Assembly: GCA_902826685.1 (NCBI GenBank)
Contig: CADEFT010000015.1
Location: 89,679 to 153,678, forward strand
Reading direction: 5' to 3'
DNA length: 64,000 nt
From: an uncultured Acidobacteriota bacterium
Lineage (GTDB): Bacteria; Acidobacteriota; Terriglobia; Bryobacterales; Bryobacteraceae
The notes under the pieces are model-generated. The model had not been told where the DNA came from. It did not search any database and saw only the letters and a list, made by a program, of their open reading frames with translations. Shown in pieces: positions 41,060-51,141 of the stretch. Position numbers and translations under genes: made by a program. Position 1 is the first letter of the stretch, and each line of letters begins with the position of its first letter.

Positions 41060-43410
41060 CCGCCAGGAAATGGCTTCGCGGGTTCTGGCGGCGGCGCCAG
41101 ATGGAAGCGGACATGAGCGAAGAAATGGAGTTCCACCATGACGCTCGTGTCGCCGATCTGGCCGCTTGCGGTATGGACCCGGAAGAGGCCAAGCGCACCG
41201 CGCGGCTCGAGTTCGGGAACGTCGAAAACTACCGCGAAGAATGCCGTGCGCAGTTAGGTTACCGGCCGTGGGACGAACTCCGAGCGGATCTCCGATTCGC
41301 CGCCCGCGGCGTGAAAAGCAATTCCGGTTTCACGGCCGCCACCACCGCGATTCTTGCGCTGGCGATCGGGATCAACGGGGCCTTTTTCTCGATCTATTCG
41401 AACTACGCACTGAAGCCGATGTCCTTCCGTGGCGCCGAGCGGCACTTTTCGGTGGAAGGACTGGATGGCAATGGCAGGAGCACATCCGGCTGGAGCGGCA
41501 CGGAGGTGGCGGCACTGCGCCACAGCGCGGGAAACGCCGTGGAAGGACTCTATTCCTCCGACACGTTTCAGGTGTTGGCCCTTGCGCCACTGCAACGGCA
41601 GGTCATCGTTACAAGCGTGTCCGGGAATTACTTCCATCTCTTGGGTGCAACAGCCGCCATCGGCCGTACGTTGAGTGAAGTGGAAGAGCGTGAGGCCGTC
41701 GCGGTGCTGAGCAGTTCGGGCGCGGCGCGCTTATTTCCTGGCCGCGCCAATCCCATCGGTGAAAAGCTGCGCGTGCGGACGACCATCTTCACGGTAATCG
41801 GTGTGATGCCGCCCACATTCACAGGGGCCGTAGCACTGGTGCCCGATTTCTGGGCCGGTATCGGAATGGAAAACGCGCTACGCGGACGGCCGCCCTCGCC
41901 AGACGATCGCAGCGATGTGTTTGGACTGCTCGAACACGGCGTTTCCCCGGAACGGTTGCAAGCCGTTTTGACGGGGCCGGCCACGCATTTCCCTCGGCCT
42001 CCGGCGCGGGCCGTCGCCCGAATCGAGGTTCGGCTAAAGAGGTCGCTTATTCCGGACGAGCCGGCGATCGGCATGATCGCCGCGCTGCTATTCATGGCCT
42101 TCTGGACCGTACTGGCGATCGCTTGTGCGAATCTGGCGAATCTCCACTTGGCGCGGGCAGCCGCTCGCACGCACGAGATCGCGATGCGGCTCGCGCTCGG
42201 AGCTTCACGGTGGCGCATCGTGCGGCAGTTGTTGACGGAAAGTGCGTTCACCGCTACGCTTGGCGCCGCTGGAGGATTTGGGCTTGCCGTTGGAATCGCG
42301 CGCGTGGCCCACGATTACGCCGTCTCGTCTGGCGCTAGCGGAATCACCGTGCTCCCGATCTCAACGGACTGGCGCGTCCTGCTTTACTCGCTGCTGCTGG
42401 GGCTGGCAGCCGCCCTCGCCTTCGGACTCTTACCGGCAATCGAGATGACTTCGCCCAGCCTTACGCTCTCCACCAAACGCGAGAATTCGTCATTCGCCGG
42501 CCGCATCCGGCCGCGACGGATGCGCAATCTCCTGATCGGCAGCCAGGTGGCGGCGAGCCTCGTGCTGCTGTTTGTCAGCGCGATTCTAATCCGAAATATC
42601 CAGCGCATGGCCTCTCTGGATGCCGGATACGACCTGGACCGCATATACGACCTGCGGCTCGATCGGCCAGCAGCCGATACGCTCGCCCGGATCGGGACGC
42701 AGGCGGGCGTGAGCGCGGTAACAGCAGTGGAACGCGTTCCGTTATACGGACGGCTCGATCGGATTTCCGTCAAGGTGGGGGGCCTCGTCACGCCCCTGTT
42801 CCACAACTACGTCGACCAACGCTACTTCGATGTACTCGAGTTGCCAGTGGACGGCCGCGGTTTCACGTCGGCCGAAGCGGCGGCGCGTGCTCGGGTGGCG
42901 GTGATCAGCCGGGCCACAGCGCGCAAACTCTGGGCAACGGGCTCGCCGCTGGACCAGACGTTTGCAATCGCTCCGCCCGATGCCGGGAGCACGCAAGCCG
43001 CAGGCGTCTACCAGGTGATCGGCGTCGTGCCGGACGTGGCGAGCGGATGGCTGTTCGAAGGCGAGGACTCTTCGATGATCTACCTGCCGGCAGCGGCCGG
43101 GCAGGCCGGGATGGAGTCGGCGATGGCCCACATCAACGGGGCTCCGGCGAAAACAGCCGCCGCGCTCCGCGAAGTCTGTGCGGGAATGGCGAATGCAACG
43201 GGATGCGAACCCGGGAGTCTCCGTGGGATCTCCGCGATGCAGCGGCTTCCCTTTCGGATCGCCGCACAGGTCGCGGGCACGCTGGGCGGAATCGCGCTAC
43301 TGTTCACTGCTATCGGTCTGTATAGCGTGGCAAGTTATTCAGTAGTGCAGCGTAAACGCGAGATCGGGGTTCTGTTGGCTTTGGGGGCTTCGCCATGGCA
43401 GGTGGTTTAG
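41056..43410 (+). CDS. ADOP-family ABC permease, truncated by an in-frame TAG
   Basis: The start at GTG 41056 overlaps the padR stop. The N-terminal cytoplasmic segment is typical for acidobacterial duplicated-orphan permeases (WLRGFWRRRQMEADMSEEME, then an EFGNVENYREECR block). Two MacB-like periplasmic domains and FtsX blocks follow: NLANLHLARAAARTHEIAMR and, at the end, SVVQRKREIGVLLALGASPW. A TAG at 43408-43410 ends it after QVV at residue 784, before the last two transmembrane helices. The reading frame stays open to 43644 beyond the stop, so a functional parent had about 862 residues. The product is probably inactive unless the stop is read through. Confidence 0.85.
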   Translation: MTARKWLRGFWRRRQMEADMSEEMEFHHDARVADLAACGMDPEEAKRTARLEFGNVENYREECRAQLGYRPWDELRADLRFAARGVKSNSGFTAATTAILALAIGINGAFFSIYSNYALKPMSFRGAERHFSVEGLDGNGRSTSGWSGTEVAALRHSAGNAVEGLYSSDTFQVLALAPLQRQVIVTSVSGNYFHLLGATAAIGRTLSEVEEREAVAVLSSSGAARLFPGRANPIGEKLRVRTTIFTVIGVMPPTFTGAVALVPDFWAGIGMENALRGRPPSPDDRSDVFGLLEHGVSPERLQAVLTGPATHFPRPPARAVARIEVRLKRSLIPDEPAIGMIAALLFMAFWTVLAIACANLANLHLARAAARTHEIAMRLALGASRWRIVRQLLTESAFTATLGAAGGFGLAVGIARVAHDYAVSSGASGITVLPISTDWRVLLYSLLLGLAAALAFGLLPAIEMTSPSLTLSTKRENSSFAGRIRPRRMRNLLIGSQVAASLVLLFVSAILIRNIQRMASLDAGYDLDRIYDLRLDRPAADTLARIGTQAGVSAVTAVERVPLYGRLDRISVKVGGLVTPLFHNYVDQRYFDVLELPVDGRGFTSAEAAARARVAVISRATARKLWATGSPLDQTFAIAPPDAGSTQAAGVYQVIGVVPDVASGWLFEGEDSSMIYLPAAAGQAGMESAMAHINGAPAKTAAALREVCAGMANATGCEPGSLRGISAMQRLPFRIAAQVAGTLGGIALLFTAIGLYSVASYSVVQRKREIGVLLALGASPWQVV

Positions 43411-43644
43411 CGGATTCTCTCCGAGGCATGGTGCTGCGCTGCCTTTGGCGTGGCCGCCGGATTGCCGGTTTGCCTGGCGTTGTCAAAGCTCGCGGCGAGT
43501 TCCGTCTCGCAAATCACGACGTTCGATTCAGGGGCTTATCTCTCCGTTCCGGCGCTTCTGCTAATGATTGCGACGCTTGCTTGCGCCGGTCCGGCGCGGC
43601 GCGCAGCACGGTTGGATCCGATGGCGTCCCTTCGCGAAGAGTAG
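43411..43644 (+). pseudogene. Separated C-terminal part of the ADOP permease
   Basis: In the same frame as the upstream gene, the 77 codons after the TAG encode RILSEAWCCAAFGVAAGLPV, a second hydrophobic helix (SVPALLLMIATLACAGPA) and the canonical ADOP end RRAARLDPMASLREE-stop. A single nonsense change splits the gene. No ribosome site suggests separate translation. Confidence 0.85.
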
Positions 43645-43665
43645 AGCCGCGGTAGGATACAGGCA

Positions 43666-46113
43666 ATGAGACCGATCTGGCTTCTCTTACCGGTGGCTAT
43701 GTGCGCGCGCGCCGGGGCGGCCGATGCGCTCGAGATTTTACGGACGCAGTGCGGCCAGTGCCATTCGGCCGCCACGGCCATGTCCGGTCTCGACCTCAGC
43801 ACACGGGAAGCTGCATTGAAAGGCGGATCGCGCGGGGCGGCGCTGGTAGTGGGCCGCGCGGATCAAAGCAAACTGATCGAAGCGGTGGAGCGGAAGGGTA
43901 AGCTGGCCATGCCGCCCGCCAAGGCTCTTACCGGCGAAGAAATCAGCGTATTGCGCCGTTGGATCGACAGTGGCGCGGAGTGGACGGTAGGGAAGCACGA
44001 AGCGCCCAAGCCCACCTGGTGGGCCTTTCAAAAAGTGGTGCGGCCGGAGGTTCCCGCGGCGGCCGGTTCCTGGGCGCGCAACGATGTGGATGCCTTCATC
44101 GCGCGGCAACTGGCGGCGGAGCGATTGACTCCGGCGGCCACGGCGGCACCCGAAAAACTGGCGAGGCGCGCCTACATGGACCTTTGGGGATTGCCGCCAA
44201 CCGCCGCCCAGGTGCGCGAGTTCGTTGAGGATTCCTCGCCCGGCGCGTGGGCCGCGCTGATCGACAAACTGCTGGCCTCGCCGCACTACGGCGAGAAGTG
44301 GGGGCGCCACTGGCTCGACCTGGTGCGGTATTCCGATACCGCCGGGTTCGAACTTGACAGCTACATCCACGATGCATGGCGATACCGCGACTGGGTGATT
44401 CAGGCCTTCAACGACGACAAGCCGTATGACCGCTTCATCCACGAGCAGGTGGCGGCCGATGAGCTTTTTCCGGAAGATCCGGTGGCGCGCACAGGCACGG
44501 GGCTTTATTGCGTGGGTCCCAATCGCGACCTGTTTCCCGATCAGGCCGACATCAATCGCGAAGAGATTCTGACCGATTACGTGGATACGACATCCTCGGT
44601 TTTCCTGGGCCTGACGGCCGGTTGCGCGCGGTGCCACGACCATAAGTTCGATCCGATTTCGCAGGAAGACTATTATCGTGTGCGCGCGGTGTTCGCTCCG
44701 GCGGTGAAGGTGAAAGTGGCGTTGAGCCGCCTGGAATCGCTGGGCTTCGACGTGGGCGAAAGCGTGCGGGAGTGGAAGCTGCGCGAGATCGGGGAGCAGA
44801 TTCGCGGCGCGCAATCGCGCTGTTCGGATCAGTTGCGATCGTCGCAGTTGAAGGAGATGCCCGCCGAAGCGCGCGAGGCGGTGCAGCGCAGCGATGCGGA
44901 CCGGACGCCGAGGCAGCGCGAGTTGGCGTCGTATTACGAGAAGCGGCTGCGCATCGGCGAGGAGGACATCCGCGCCTGCATGACTCCGCCGGAGGCGGCG
45001 CAACTGCGCGAGATGGAGAAGGCGCTGGTGCGCATGTACTCGGGCTATCGCTCCAAGCCTTTCTCGTGCGGGCTCGCGGATCTGTGGAACGTGTCGCCTC
45101 GAACGTTCCTTCCGGCGCGAGGCTCGCGAGCCGAACGCGAAGTGCAGCCGGGATTCTTTTCGGTGCTTGGCGGCGGCGAGGTTCCTCCGGCGGCGGAGAA
45201 GCGCGATACCACCGGGCCCATCCCGTTGATGCCCACCACGGGGCGGCGCACGGCGCTGGCGCAGTGGATCGGCGATGCGGCGAATCCGCTGACGGCGCGG
45301 GTGATGGTGAATCGCATCTGGCAATATCATTTCGGGCGCGGGCTGATTGCGACGGCCAGCGACTTCGGCACACGCAGCGGCAAGCCCAGCCATCCCGAAC
45401 TGCTCGATTGGCTGGCGTCGGAATTCGTTTCCAAGGGCTGGTCGGTGAAACAGATGCACCGGCTGCTCATGACGTCGGCCGTGTACCGGCAGGATGCCAC
45501 TCCGTCGAAGGCGGCGGCGGAGCGGGATCCGCTGAACATCCTGTTGTCGCACTTTTCGCGGCGCCGGCTGGGAGCCGAAGAGATTCGCGACTCGGTGCTA
45601 TCGGTGACGGGCGGCTTGAATTTGAAGCGCGGCGGCCGGCCGGTGGTGCCTACGTTGAGCGCGGAAGAGAAGGCCACGCTGACGCAGCGTCCCGACGATG
45701 CGTGGGTGGTGACGCGCGACGCCTCCGAACACAACCGGCGCAGCCTTTACCTGATTCAGAAGCGCACGTTCCGAATGCCGATGATGGAGGTGTTCGACGC
45801 GCCGGAGCCGATGCTGACCTGCCCGCGGCGGGATTCAAGCACGACGGCTCCCCAGTCGCTATCGCTGCTGAACGGGAACTTCACCGTGGAGCGCTCGAAG
45901 GCCCTGGCCGCGAAGCTGGCGGCAGAGAGCGACGATGCTTTCATCGGCGGCGCATGGCGGAGCGTGCTGGCGCGAGAACCCGATGCGCAGGAGATCGCGC
46001 GCGCCCGGCAGTTTCTGGCGGCGCAGTCGCGTAATGCCGGAGGCCGCGAACAGGCCGCGGGCGAATTGATTCGAGCTTTATTGAACCTGAACGAGTTTCT
46101 CTATGTCGATTAG
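43666..46113 (+). CDS. PSCyt1/DUF1549/DUF1553 (PSD1) domain protein
   Basis: An 815-residue exported protein of the planctomycete-type cytochrome family. A signal peptide (1-20) precedes a PSCyt1 haem site CGQCH (C29-H33). DUF1549 is at about 130-340 (RRAYMDLWGLPPTAAQVREF, then HYGEKWGRHWLDLVRYSDTA) and contains a second CxxCH, CARCHDHKFDPIS. DUF1553 is at about 520-790 (RVMVNRIWQYHFGRGLIATA, then RRLGAEEIRDSVL). The enzymatic role is not established; involvement in breakdown of sulfated or complex polysaccharides is proposed. It overlaps the DUF1501 gene by 11 bp. Confidence 0.92.
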   Translation: MRPIWLLLPVAMCARAGAADALEILRTQCGQCHSAATAMSGLDLSTREAALKGGSRGAALVVGRADQSKLIEAVERKGKLAMPPAKALTGEEISVLRRWIDSGAEWTVGKHEAPKPTWWAFQKVVRPEVPAAAGSWARNDVDAFIARQLAAERLTPAATAAPEKLARRAYMDLWGLPPTAAQVREFVEDSSPGAWAALIDKLLASPHYGEKWGRHWLDLVRYSDTAGFELDSYIHDAWRYRDWVIQAFNDDKPYDRFIHEQVAADELFPEDPVARTGTGLYCVGPNRDLFPDQADINREEILTDYVDTTSSVFLGLTAGCARCHDHKFDPISQEDYYRVRAVFAPAVKVKVALSRLESLGFDVGESVREWKLREIGEQIRGAQSRCSDQLRSSQLKEMPAEAREAVQRSDADRTPRQRELASYYEKRLRIGEEDIRACMTPPEAAQLREMEKALVRMYSGYRSKPFSCGLADLWNVSPRTFLPARGSRAEREVQPGFFSVLGGGEVPPAAEKRDTTGPIPLMPTTGRRTALAQWIGDAANPLTARVMVNRIWQYHFGRGLIATASDFGTRSGKPSHPELLDWLASEFVSKGWSVKQMHRLLMTSAVYRQDATPSKAAAERDPLNILLSHFSRRRLGAEEIRDSVLSVTGGLNLKRGGRPVVPTLSAEEKATLTQRPDDAWVVTRDASEHNRRSLYLIQKRTFRMPMMEVFDAPEPMLTCPRRDSSTTAPQSLSLLNGNFTVERSKALAAKLAAESDDAFIGGAWRSVLAREPDAQEIARARQFLAAQSRNAGGREQAAGELIRALLNLNEFLYVD

Positions 46114-47506
46114 AACCCGCCGGGATTTTCTCGCTTCCGCTGGAAGAGGTTTCGGAGCCGTGGCCGCTTCCACACTGCTCGCCGCTGGAACCAATCCGCT
46201 GGCGCCGCGCAAACCGCATGAACCGGCGCGGGCCAAGGCGGTGATCTATCTCTACATGCATGGCGGGGTCAGCCATGTGGATACCTGGGATCCGAAGCCT
46301 GAACTGGCGCGGCTGTCGGGACAGACGTTGCCCGCGAGTTTTGTGAAAGGGTTGAAGACCAGCCGCATCGATTTTACAAAGGCACTGGCGCGCGGTAGCG
46401 CGTGGGGCTTCCGCAAGCATGGACAATCGGGCCTTGAGATCTCGGATCTGTTTCCGGAGATCGCGGGGCATGCCGATGAATTGGCACTGGTCCGGTCGTG
46501 CCATGGCGATGCTTTCGACCATGCGCCGGCGATGTACCTGCATTCTTCCGGCTCGCAATTTCCCGGCCGGCCCGCTCTTGGTGCGTGGGCGGTGTATGGG
46601 CTGGGTACCGAGAATCAGAATCTGCCGGCCTTCGTCGTGATGACTGATGGCGCGATGAAGTGCGGTCCGCAGGGGTATGGCGCCGGGTTCCTTCCGGCCG
46701 TTTATCAGGGCACGATGTTTCGCGGCGGGAAGAATCCGGTGCTCGATCTTTCCAATCCCGAGGGGGTGAGCAACCAGACGCAGCGCGCGACGCTCGACCT
46801 GGTGGCGGATCTCGACCGCCGTCATCTGGCCGCGCGCCCGTTCGATTCGGATCTGGAGGCGCGTCTGGAATCGTATGAACTGGCGTTCCGGATGCAGGCG
46901 GAAGCGCCGGAGGCGGTGGATATAAGCCGGGAGAGCGAGGCGACGAGGCGGCTTTACGGCATCGGCGACGGGCCGTCCGACGATTTCGGACGCAAGTGTC
47001 TTTTAGCGCGGCGGCTGGTGGAACGCGGCGTGCGGTTCGTGCAGCTTTATTCCGGAACGCACCTGGGCGACGATTGGGATGGAGCGCACAACGACCTGAC
47101 GGGATCGCATAACAAGATGGCGGCGAAGACCGATAAGCCGATCGCCGGGCTGCTGGCGGATCTGCGCGCGCGGGGCCTGCTCGATTCCACCCTGGTGATC
47201 TGGGGCAGCGAGTTCGGCCGCACGCCGCTGGCCGAAGGCAAGAACGGCCGCGACCATCATCCGTATGCCTTCAGCATGTGGTTCACCGGCGCGGGCGTGA
47301 AGGGCGGCCGGGTGCTCGGTTCCACCGACGAGTTCGGATTGCGTCCGGTGGAGAACCCGCTGGTCGCCCATGACGTGAACGCGACGATCCTGCGCATGAT
47401 GGGGCTGGATCATCTGAAGCTCACCTACTTCTTCCAGGGCCGCGACATGCGGCTGACCGATGTGCACGGCGAAGGTGAGTTCACGCGGTTTTTGCTGGGC
47501 GGCTAG
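46103..47506 (+). CDS. DUF1501 protein with Tat signal
   Basis: A 467-residue protein with a twin-arginine leader (RTRRDFLASAGRGFGAVAAS), so it is exported folded. The DUF1501 body resembles the alkaline-phosphatase/sulfatase fold: VIYLYMHGGVSHVDTWDPKP, then HGDAFDHAPAMYLHSSGSQF, then VIWGSEFGRTPLAEG and GRDHHPYAFSMWF. The enzymatic function is unknown. It almost always accompanies the PSD1 gene, as here (11-bp overlap). Its stop overlaps that of convergent TonB receptor 2 by CTAG. Confidence 0.93.
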   Translation: MSIRTRRDFLASAGRGFGAVAASTLLAAGTNPLAPRKPHEPARAKAVIYLYMHGGVSHVDTWDPKPELARLSGQTLPASFVKGLKTSRIDFTKALARGSAWGFRKHGQSGLEISDLFPEIAGHADELALVRSCHGDAFDHAPAMYLHSSGSQFPGRPALGAWAVYGLGTENQNLPAFVVMTDGAMKCGPQGYGAGFLPAVYQGTMFRGGKNPVLDLSNPEGVSNQTQRATLDLVADLDRRHLAARPFDSDLEARLESYELAFRMQAEAPEAVDISRESEATRRLYGIGDGPSDDFGRKCLLARRLVERGVRFVQLYSGTHLGDDWDGAHNDLTGSHNKMAAKTDKPIAGLLADLRARGLLDSTLVIWGSEFGRTPLAEGKNGRDHHPYAFSMWFTGAGVKGGRVLGSTDEFGLRPVENPLVAHDVNATILRMMGLDHLKLTYFFQGRDMRLTDVHGEGEFTRFLLGG

Positions 47507-50500
47507 AAGTAGAACTTGGCCGCCACCATGATGCGCCGCGGCGCCCCCTGCTGGCCCGTGATCACGCCGAAGGTACGGGACAGAATCGCGTTGCCGGGGT
47601 TGCCGGGGTTCATCTTGTTGAACAGGTTCTGCGCTTCCATGCGCAACTGCACGGTCTTGCTTTCCGAGAAGATCCGGAACGACTTCAGCAGCGAAAGATC
47701 CCACTGCGAAAAGCCGGGACCGCGGAAATTGGGCATGGTGGAGGGCGCGTCGCCGATCTCGAAATCGCGCACGACGCGGAAGGCGTCGGGATTGAAGTAA
47801 GGCCGGAAGCCGCCGGCGCCTTCGAGCGCGGTGTGGCCCGAAACGCCGTTGTTGTAGGCGACACCCGGAATCATCACCGGCTGCGAATCGCGTCCATGGC
47901 CGATGTTGTACCAGTTGGAGCCGAGGCCGCCCACGGTATTGGAAGGCGTGCGCACGGTCACCGGCACGCCGCCGCGAATGGTGGTGGTGCCGGCCATGGT
48001 CCAGCCGCCGATGGCGTGATCGGCGAGTTTGGCGCCGAACGAATCGGGCGCGCCCATGAACCGGCGTCCGCGCCCGAACGGCAGCTCCACCGAGTAGTTA
48101 AACAGCAGCTTGTGGGCGATGTCGGTGGTGGCGATGCCGTAAGTGTTCGACACCGGCAGCCCGGCTTGCGGATAGGGCATGCCGAAGCCGCCATCGTAGG
48201 AGCCGACGTCGTTGAGCAGCTTCGAGAAGGTGTAGTTGATCAGGAAGCCGTAGCCGCGCGAGAAGCGATGCTCGGCCTGGATGTAGCCGGCGTGGTAATT
48301 CGAGGTGCCAAGCGGTTCGCCCAGCGTCCAGATCTCCGTCCACAGCGGATTGTTCTGGAAGAGGCGGCCGAAGGGAATCGTAGCCGAGCCCATGCCGGTG
48401 AATTGGGGAATGAACCCGTAGTAGGGATTCGCCACCTGATTGTTCAGCGTCAGCCCCAGCGGCCCGATCTTGTGATAGGCGTTCTGCAGGATGTGCTCGC
48501 CGGTGCCGAGATAATACGGCAGCGAGCGTCCGAGGTTCCCCGTGTAGTTGGCCTCGAGCAGCCACGAGTTCCAGCCGGATCCCACCTCGCGCTGAATGCC
48601 GAAGTGGAAGGCGTGTTCGTAGCCGGGGCTGACGTTGGTGGCGGAGGAAACGAACCAGTTGCCCATCACCGACTTGTTCAACGCTTCCACGTCGCGCGTG
48701 AGACGGACGAGGCCGGCGCCGCCCGGCATCGGATTGGTGAACGAGAGTGGGAACGTGAGACCGCCATCGGGCGTGCCGCCCTGAATGAGCCTGGCCGCAT
48801 CGCCATAGCCGATGTTCCAGGGGGAACCGTTGAGGTGGAAGCTGCCGGTGAGCGTCATCCAGATGAGTCCGTAACCGCCGCGAATGACGGTCTTTGGCGT
48901 CACCGACCACGCCGCGCCGAAGCGCGGCCCGAAGTGATCGCGCTGCCTCTCCTGCATCGTGCGCATCGGATATTCTTTGCTGTTCATCATCGCCACGCGG
49001 CCGAAGACACCCTTCTGCGTCCATTCCGGAGTCAGAGCGTTGGCGCCGGCGCGCGCCTCCGACAGGGCCTGATTCCAGTTCCATCCGGCCGTGGCGCTGA
49101 CCGGCCACTGGTAGCTGCGGTCCCAGAACGTTTGGCGGTCATAACGTTCGGTGCGCGGAAGCTCGTAATCCCAGCGCAGGCCGGCGTTAATGGTCAAGGT
49201 CTTTGAAACTTTGAAATCGTCCTGAATGAAAAGGCCGTGATAGGGCTGTAGGGAGGCGGGACCCGCGAGCTGTGTGCCGCTGCCGCCGCCAACCACTCCC
49301 AGCATCCAACTGGCCAGGCCCGAACCCTGTCCGTTGTTGGGCGCATCGAAGTACTGGCTGGTGGCGCTGCGGATGCTCGCCGAAGAGAAGGATCCACCGG
49401 AGTAGATGTTGGAATAATAACGGCGATGCTCATAGCCGGCCTTCAGCGTGTGGCGGCCCATCAGTTTCTGCACCGAAAACTGGCCGGAGTAGATGGTGTC
49501 GCGATTGTCGGCGACGCTGCCGCCGCCGATGCCGGTGATGGTGTCGGCGGTGCCGAGGCTCGGGACACGATTGAGATTGGTGCCCAGCAGATTGACGACT
49601 TCAGGCGCCAGCCGCCAGGACGACGAATCGGCGTCGACCTGCGCGCCGCTGAAGCCGATGGAGCGCACGGCGCCCAGCTTGAAGTTCAGAATCGTGCTGG
49701 GACTCACCAGAAGGCTATGATCGAAGGCCATCGTAAAGGCGCGCGTGTCGTTGGTGGTCACCGGCTGCAGCGCCGAGAGCCAGCGGCGGCTGGCGCTGAA
49801 TTCGGAAAATTGCGTGATGGTGAAGTGGCTGTTGTGTTTGGAAGACCAGTTCTGATCGAGACGGCCGGTCCAACGGTCGTTGTTCAGCGGCGTGGTGGCG
49901 GAGCCGATGAAGTTCTGATCGTGCGAGGAATTGGGGCGGGCCGGTGTGTTCGCCTTCGGGTAGAACCCCATGTAGATTTTGGAAATCGGGTCGATGCGCG
50001 ATTCGGGCAGACGGTTGCCCGCGAACGGCAGACGTACGACGCGGCCCGCTTCGGCGCGCGCCGTCAACGGATCGGAAATCTGTACCGGGACGCCGGTGTC
50101 GATGAGCGAGCGCGAGAAGTCGCCTTCGCGCTCAAGGTCCGAAGGAACGCTGGCGAGCTGCGCGTTGGAACCGGTGCGGCGCCGCGTGCCTTCGTAGTTC
50201 AGGAAGAAAAACGTCCGGTCCTTGCCTTTGTAGACCTTGGGAATCCACACGGGCCCACCGATGGCTCCACCGAATACGTTGTCGTGAAACACGCCCTTAG
50301 GCCGTCCGAAGCGATTCGAGTTCCAGTCGTTGGCGTTCAGCTTGTCATTGCGGAAATATTCGTAGAGCGAGCCGTGATAGGCGTTGGTTCCACTGCGCGT
50401 CACCAGCGTGACGGCGCCGCCCGAAAGGCGTCCGTATTCGGCCGACAGCCCGTTGGTGATGACCTTGAATTCCCCCACCGCTTCCATGGAAGGAATGGAA

Positions 50501-51090
50501 GGCGGCACGTCATGCCGGAAACCGGTAGTGACGGCCACGCCATCGATGATGTATTCGGCCTTGGCCGTGCGGCCGCCGTTGATGCGGAAATCGTTCGAGT
50601 AACCCTGCTGATCGGACGTTCCGTTGACGTTGGGCGCCAGTTGCGCGAACGCCAGCGCGTTGCGGTTGTATTGGGGCAGTTCCTGGATGCGTTTGTTGTC
50701 GATGACCAGGCCGGTCTGCGCGTCGTCTTTGCGCAGCAGCGGCATTTCCGCGGTCACGTCCACCGATTGACTTTGCGCGCCGACTTCCAGATGAATGTCG
50801 AGCGTGACAAGATCGTCGATTTGCAGAATGACGTCTTTGCGCTGGATCGACTTGAATCCATCTTTCGACGCCTGCAGGGTGTACTTGCCAGGCTGCAATA
50901 GCGGAAGCCTGTAAATGCCCTGTTCGTTCGAAACGGTCTGGCGGACGACGCCGGTGGCGGTATTGGCGACGGAGATGCTCGCTTCGGGCACCGCCGCGCC
51001 GGAAGGATCGGAGACGAAGCCGCGAACCTGGGCGTTCTGGGCGAACAGGGAAGTCGTGGCAGTCAGTGTCAACAACAAAATGCGACTCAT
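47503..51090 (-). CDS. TonB-dependent receptor with N-terminal carboxypeptidase-regulatory domain (receptor 2)
   Basis: About 1195 residues from the ATG at 51090, which opens with a signal peptide (MSRILLLTLTATTSLFAQ). The regulatory beta domain is at about 20-100 (VRGFVSDPSGAAVPEASISV, then YRLPLLQPGKYTLQASKDGF), the plug at about 120-240 (IDDLVTLDIHLEVG before it, IIDGVAVTTGFRHDVPP within), and the barrel ends in the aromatic RIMVAAKFYF. It has the same architecture as receptor 1. It is divergent from the acetamidase gene by 51 bp, which suggests shared regulation. Confidence 0.92.
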   Translation of the reverse strand: MSRILLLTLTATTSLFAQNAQVRGFVSDPSGAAVPEASISVANTATGVVRQTVSNEQGIYRLPLLQPGKYTLQASKDGFKSIQRKDVILQIDDLVTLDIHLEVGAQSQSVDVTAEMPLLRKDDAQTGLVIDNKRIQELPQYNRNALAFAQLAPNVNGTSDQQGYSNDFRINGGRTAKAEYIIDGVAVTTGFRHDVPPSIPSMEAVGEFKVITNGLSAEYGRLSGGAVTLVTRSGTNAYHGSLYEYFRNDKLNANDWNSNRFGRPKGVFHDNVFGGAIGGPVWIPKVYKGKDRTFFFLNYEGTRRRTGSNAQLASVPSDLEREGDFSRSLIDTGVPVQISDPLTARAEAGRVVRLPFAGNRLPESRIDPISKIYMGFYPKANTPARPNSSHDQNFIGSATTPLNNDRWTGRLDQNWSSKHNSHFTITQFSEFSASRRWLSALQPVTTNDTRAFTMAFDHSLLVSPSTILNFKLGAVRSIGFSGAQVDADSSSWRLAPEVVNLLGTNLNRVPSLGTADTITGIGGGSVADNRDTIYSGQFSVQKLMGRHTLKAGYEHRRYYSNIYSGGSFSSASIRSATSQYFDAPNNGQGSGLASWMLGVVGGGSGTQLAGPASLQPYHGLFIQDDFKVSKTLTINAGLRWDYELPRTERYDRQTFWDRSYQWPVSATAGWNWNQALSEARAGANALTPEWTQKGVFGRVAMMNSKEYPMRTMQERQRDHFGPRFGAAWSVTPKTVIRGGYGLIWMTLTGSFHLNGSPWNIGYGDAARLIQGGTPDGGLTFPLSFTNPMPGGAGLVRLTRDVEALNKSVMGNWFVSSATNVSPGYEHAFHFGIQREVGSGWNSWLLEANYTGNLGRSLPYYLGTGEHILQNAYHKIGPLGLTLNNQVANPYYGFIPQFTGMGSATIPFGRLFQNNPLWTEIWTLGEPLGTSNYHAGYIQAEHRFSRGYGFLINYTFSKLLNDVGSYDGGFGMPYPQAGLPVSNTYGIATTDIAHKLLFNYSVELPFGRGRRFMGAPDSFGAKLADHAIGGWTMAGTTTIRGGVPVTVRTPSNTVGGLGSNWYNIGHGRDSQPVMIPGVAYNNGVSGHTALEGAGGFRPYFNPDAFRVVRDFEIGDAPSTMPNFRGPGFSQWDLSLLKSFRIFSESKTVQLRMEAQNLFNKMNPGNPGNAILSRTFGVITGQQGAPRRIMVAAKFYF

Positions 51091-51141
51091 GGCAGGGTCG
51101 ATACTATCCCATCTCCCTTGCCGGCGCAATAAACTGTTGAG

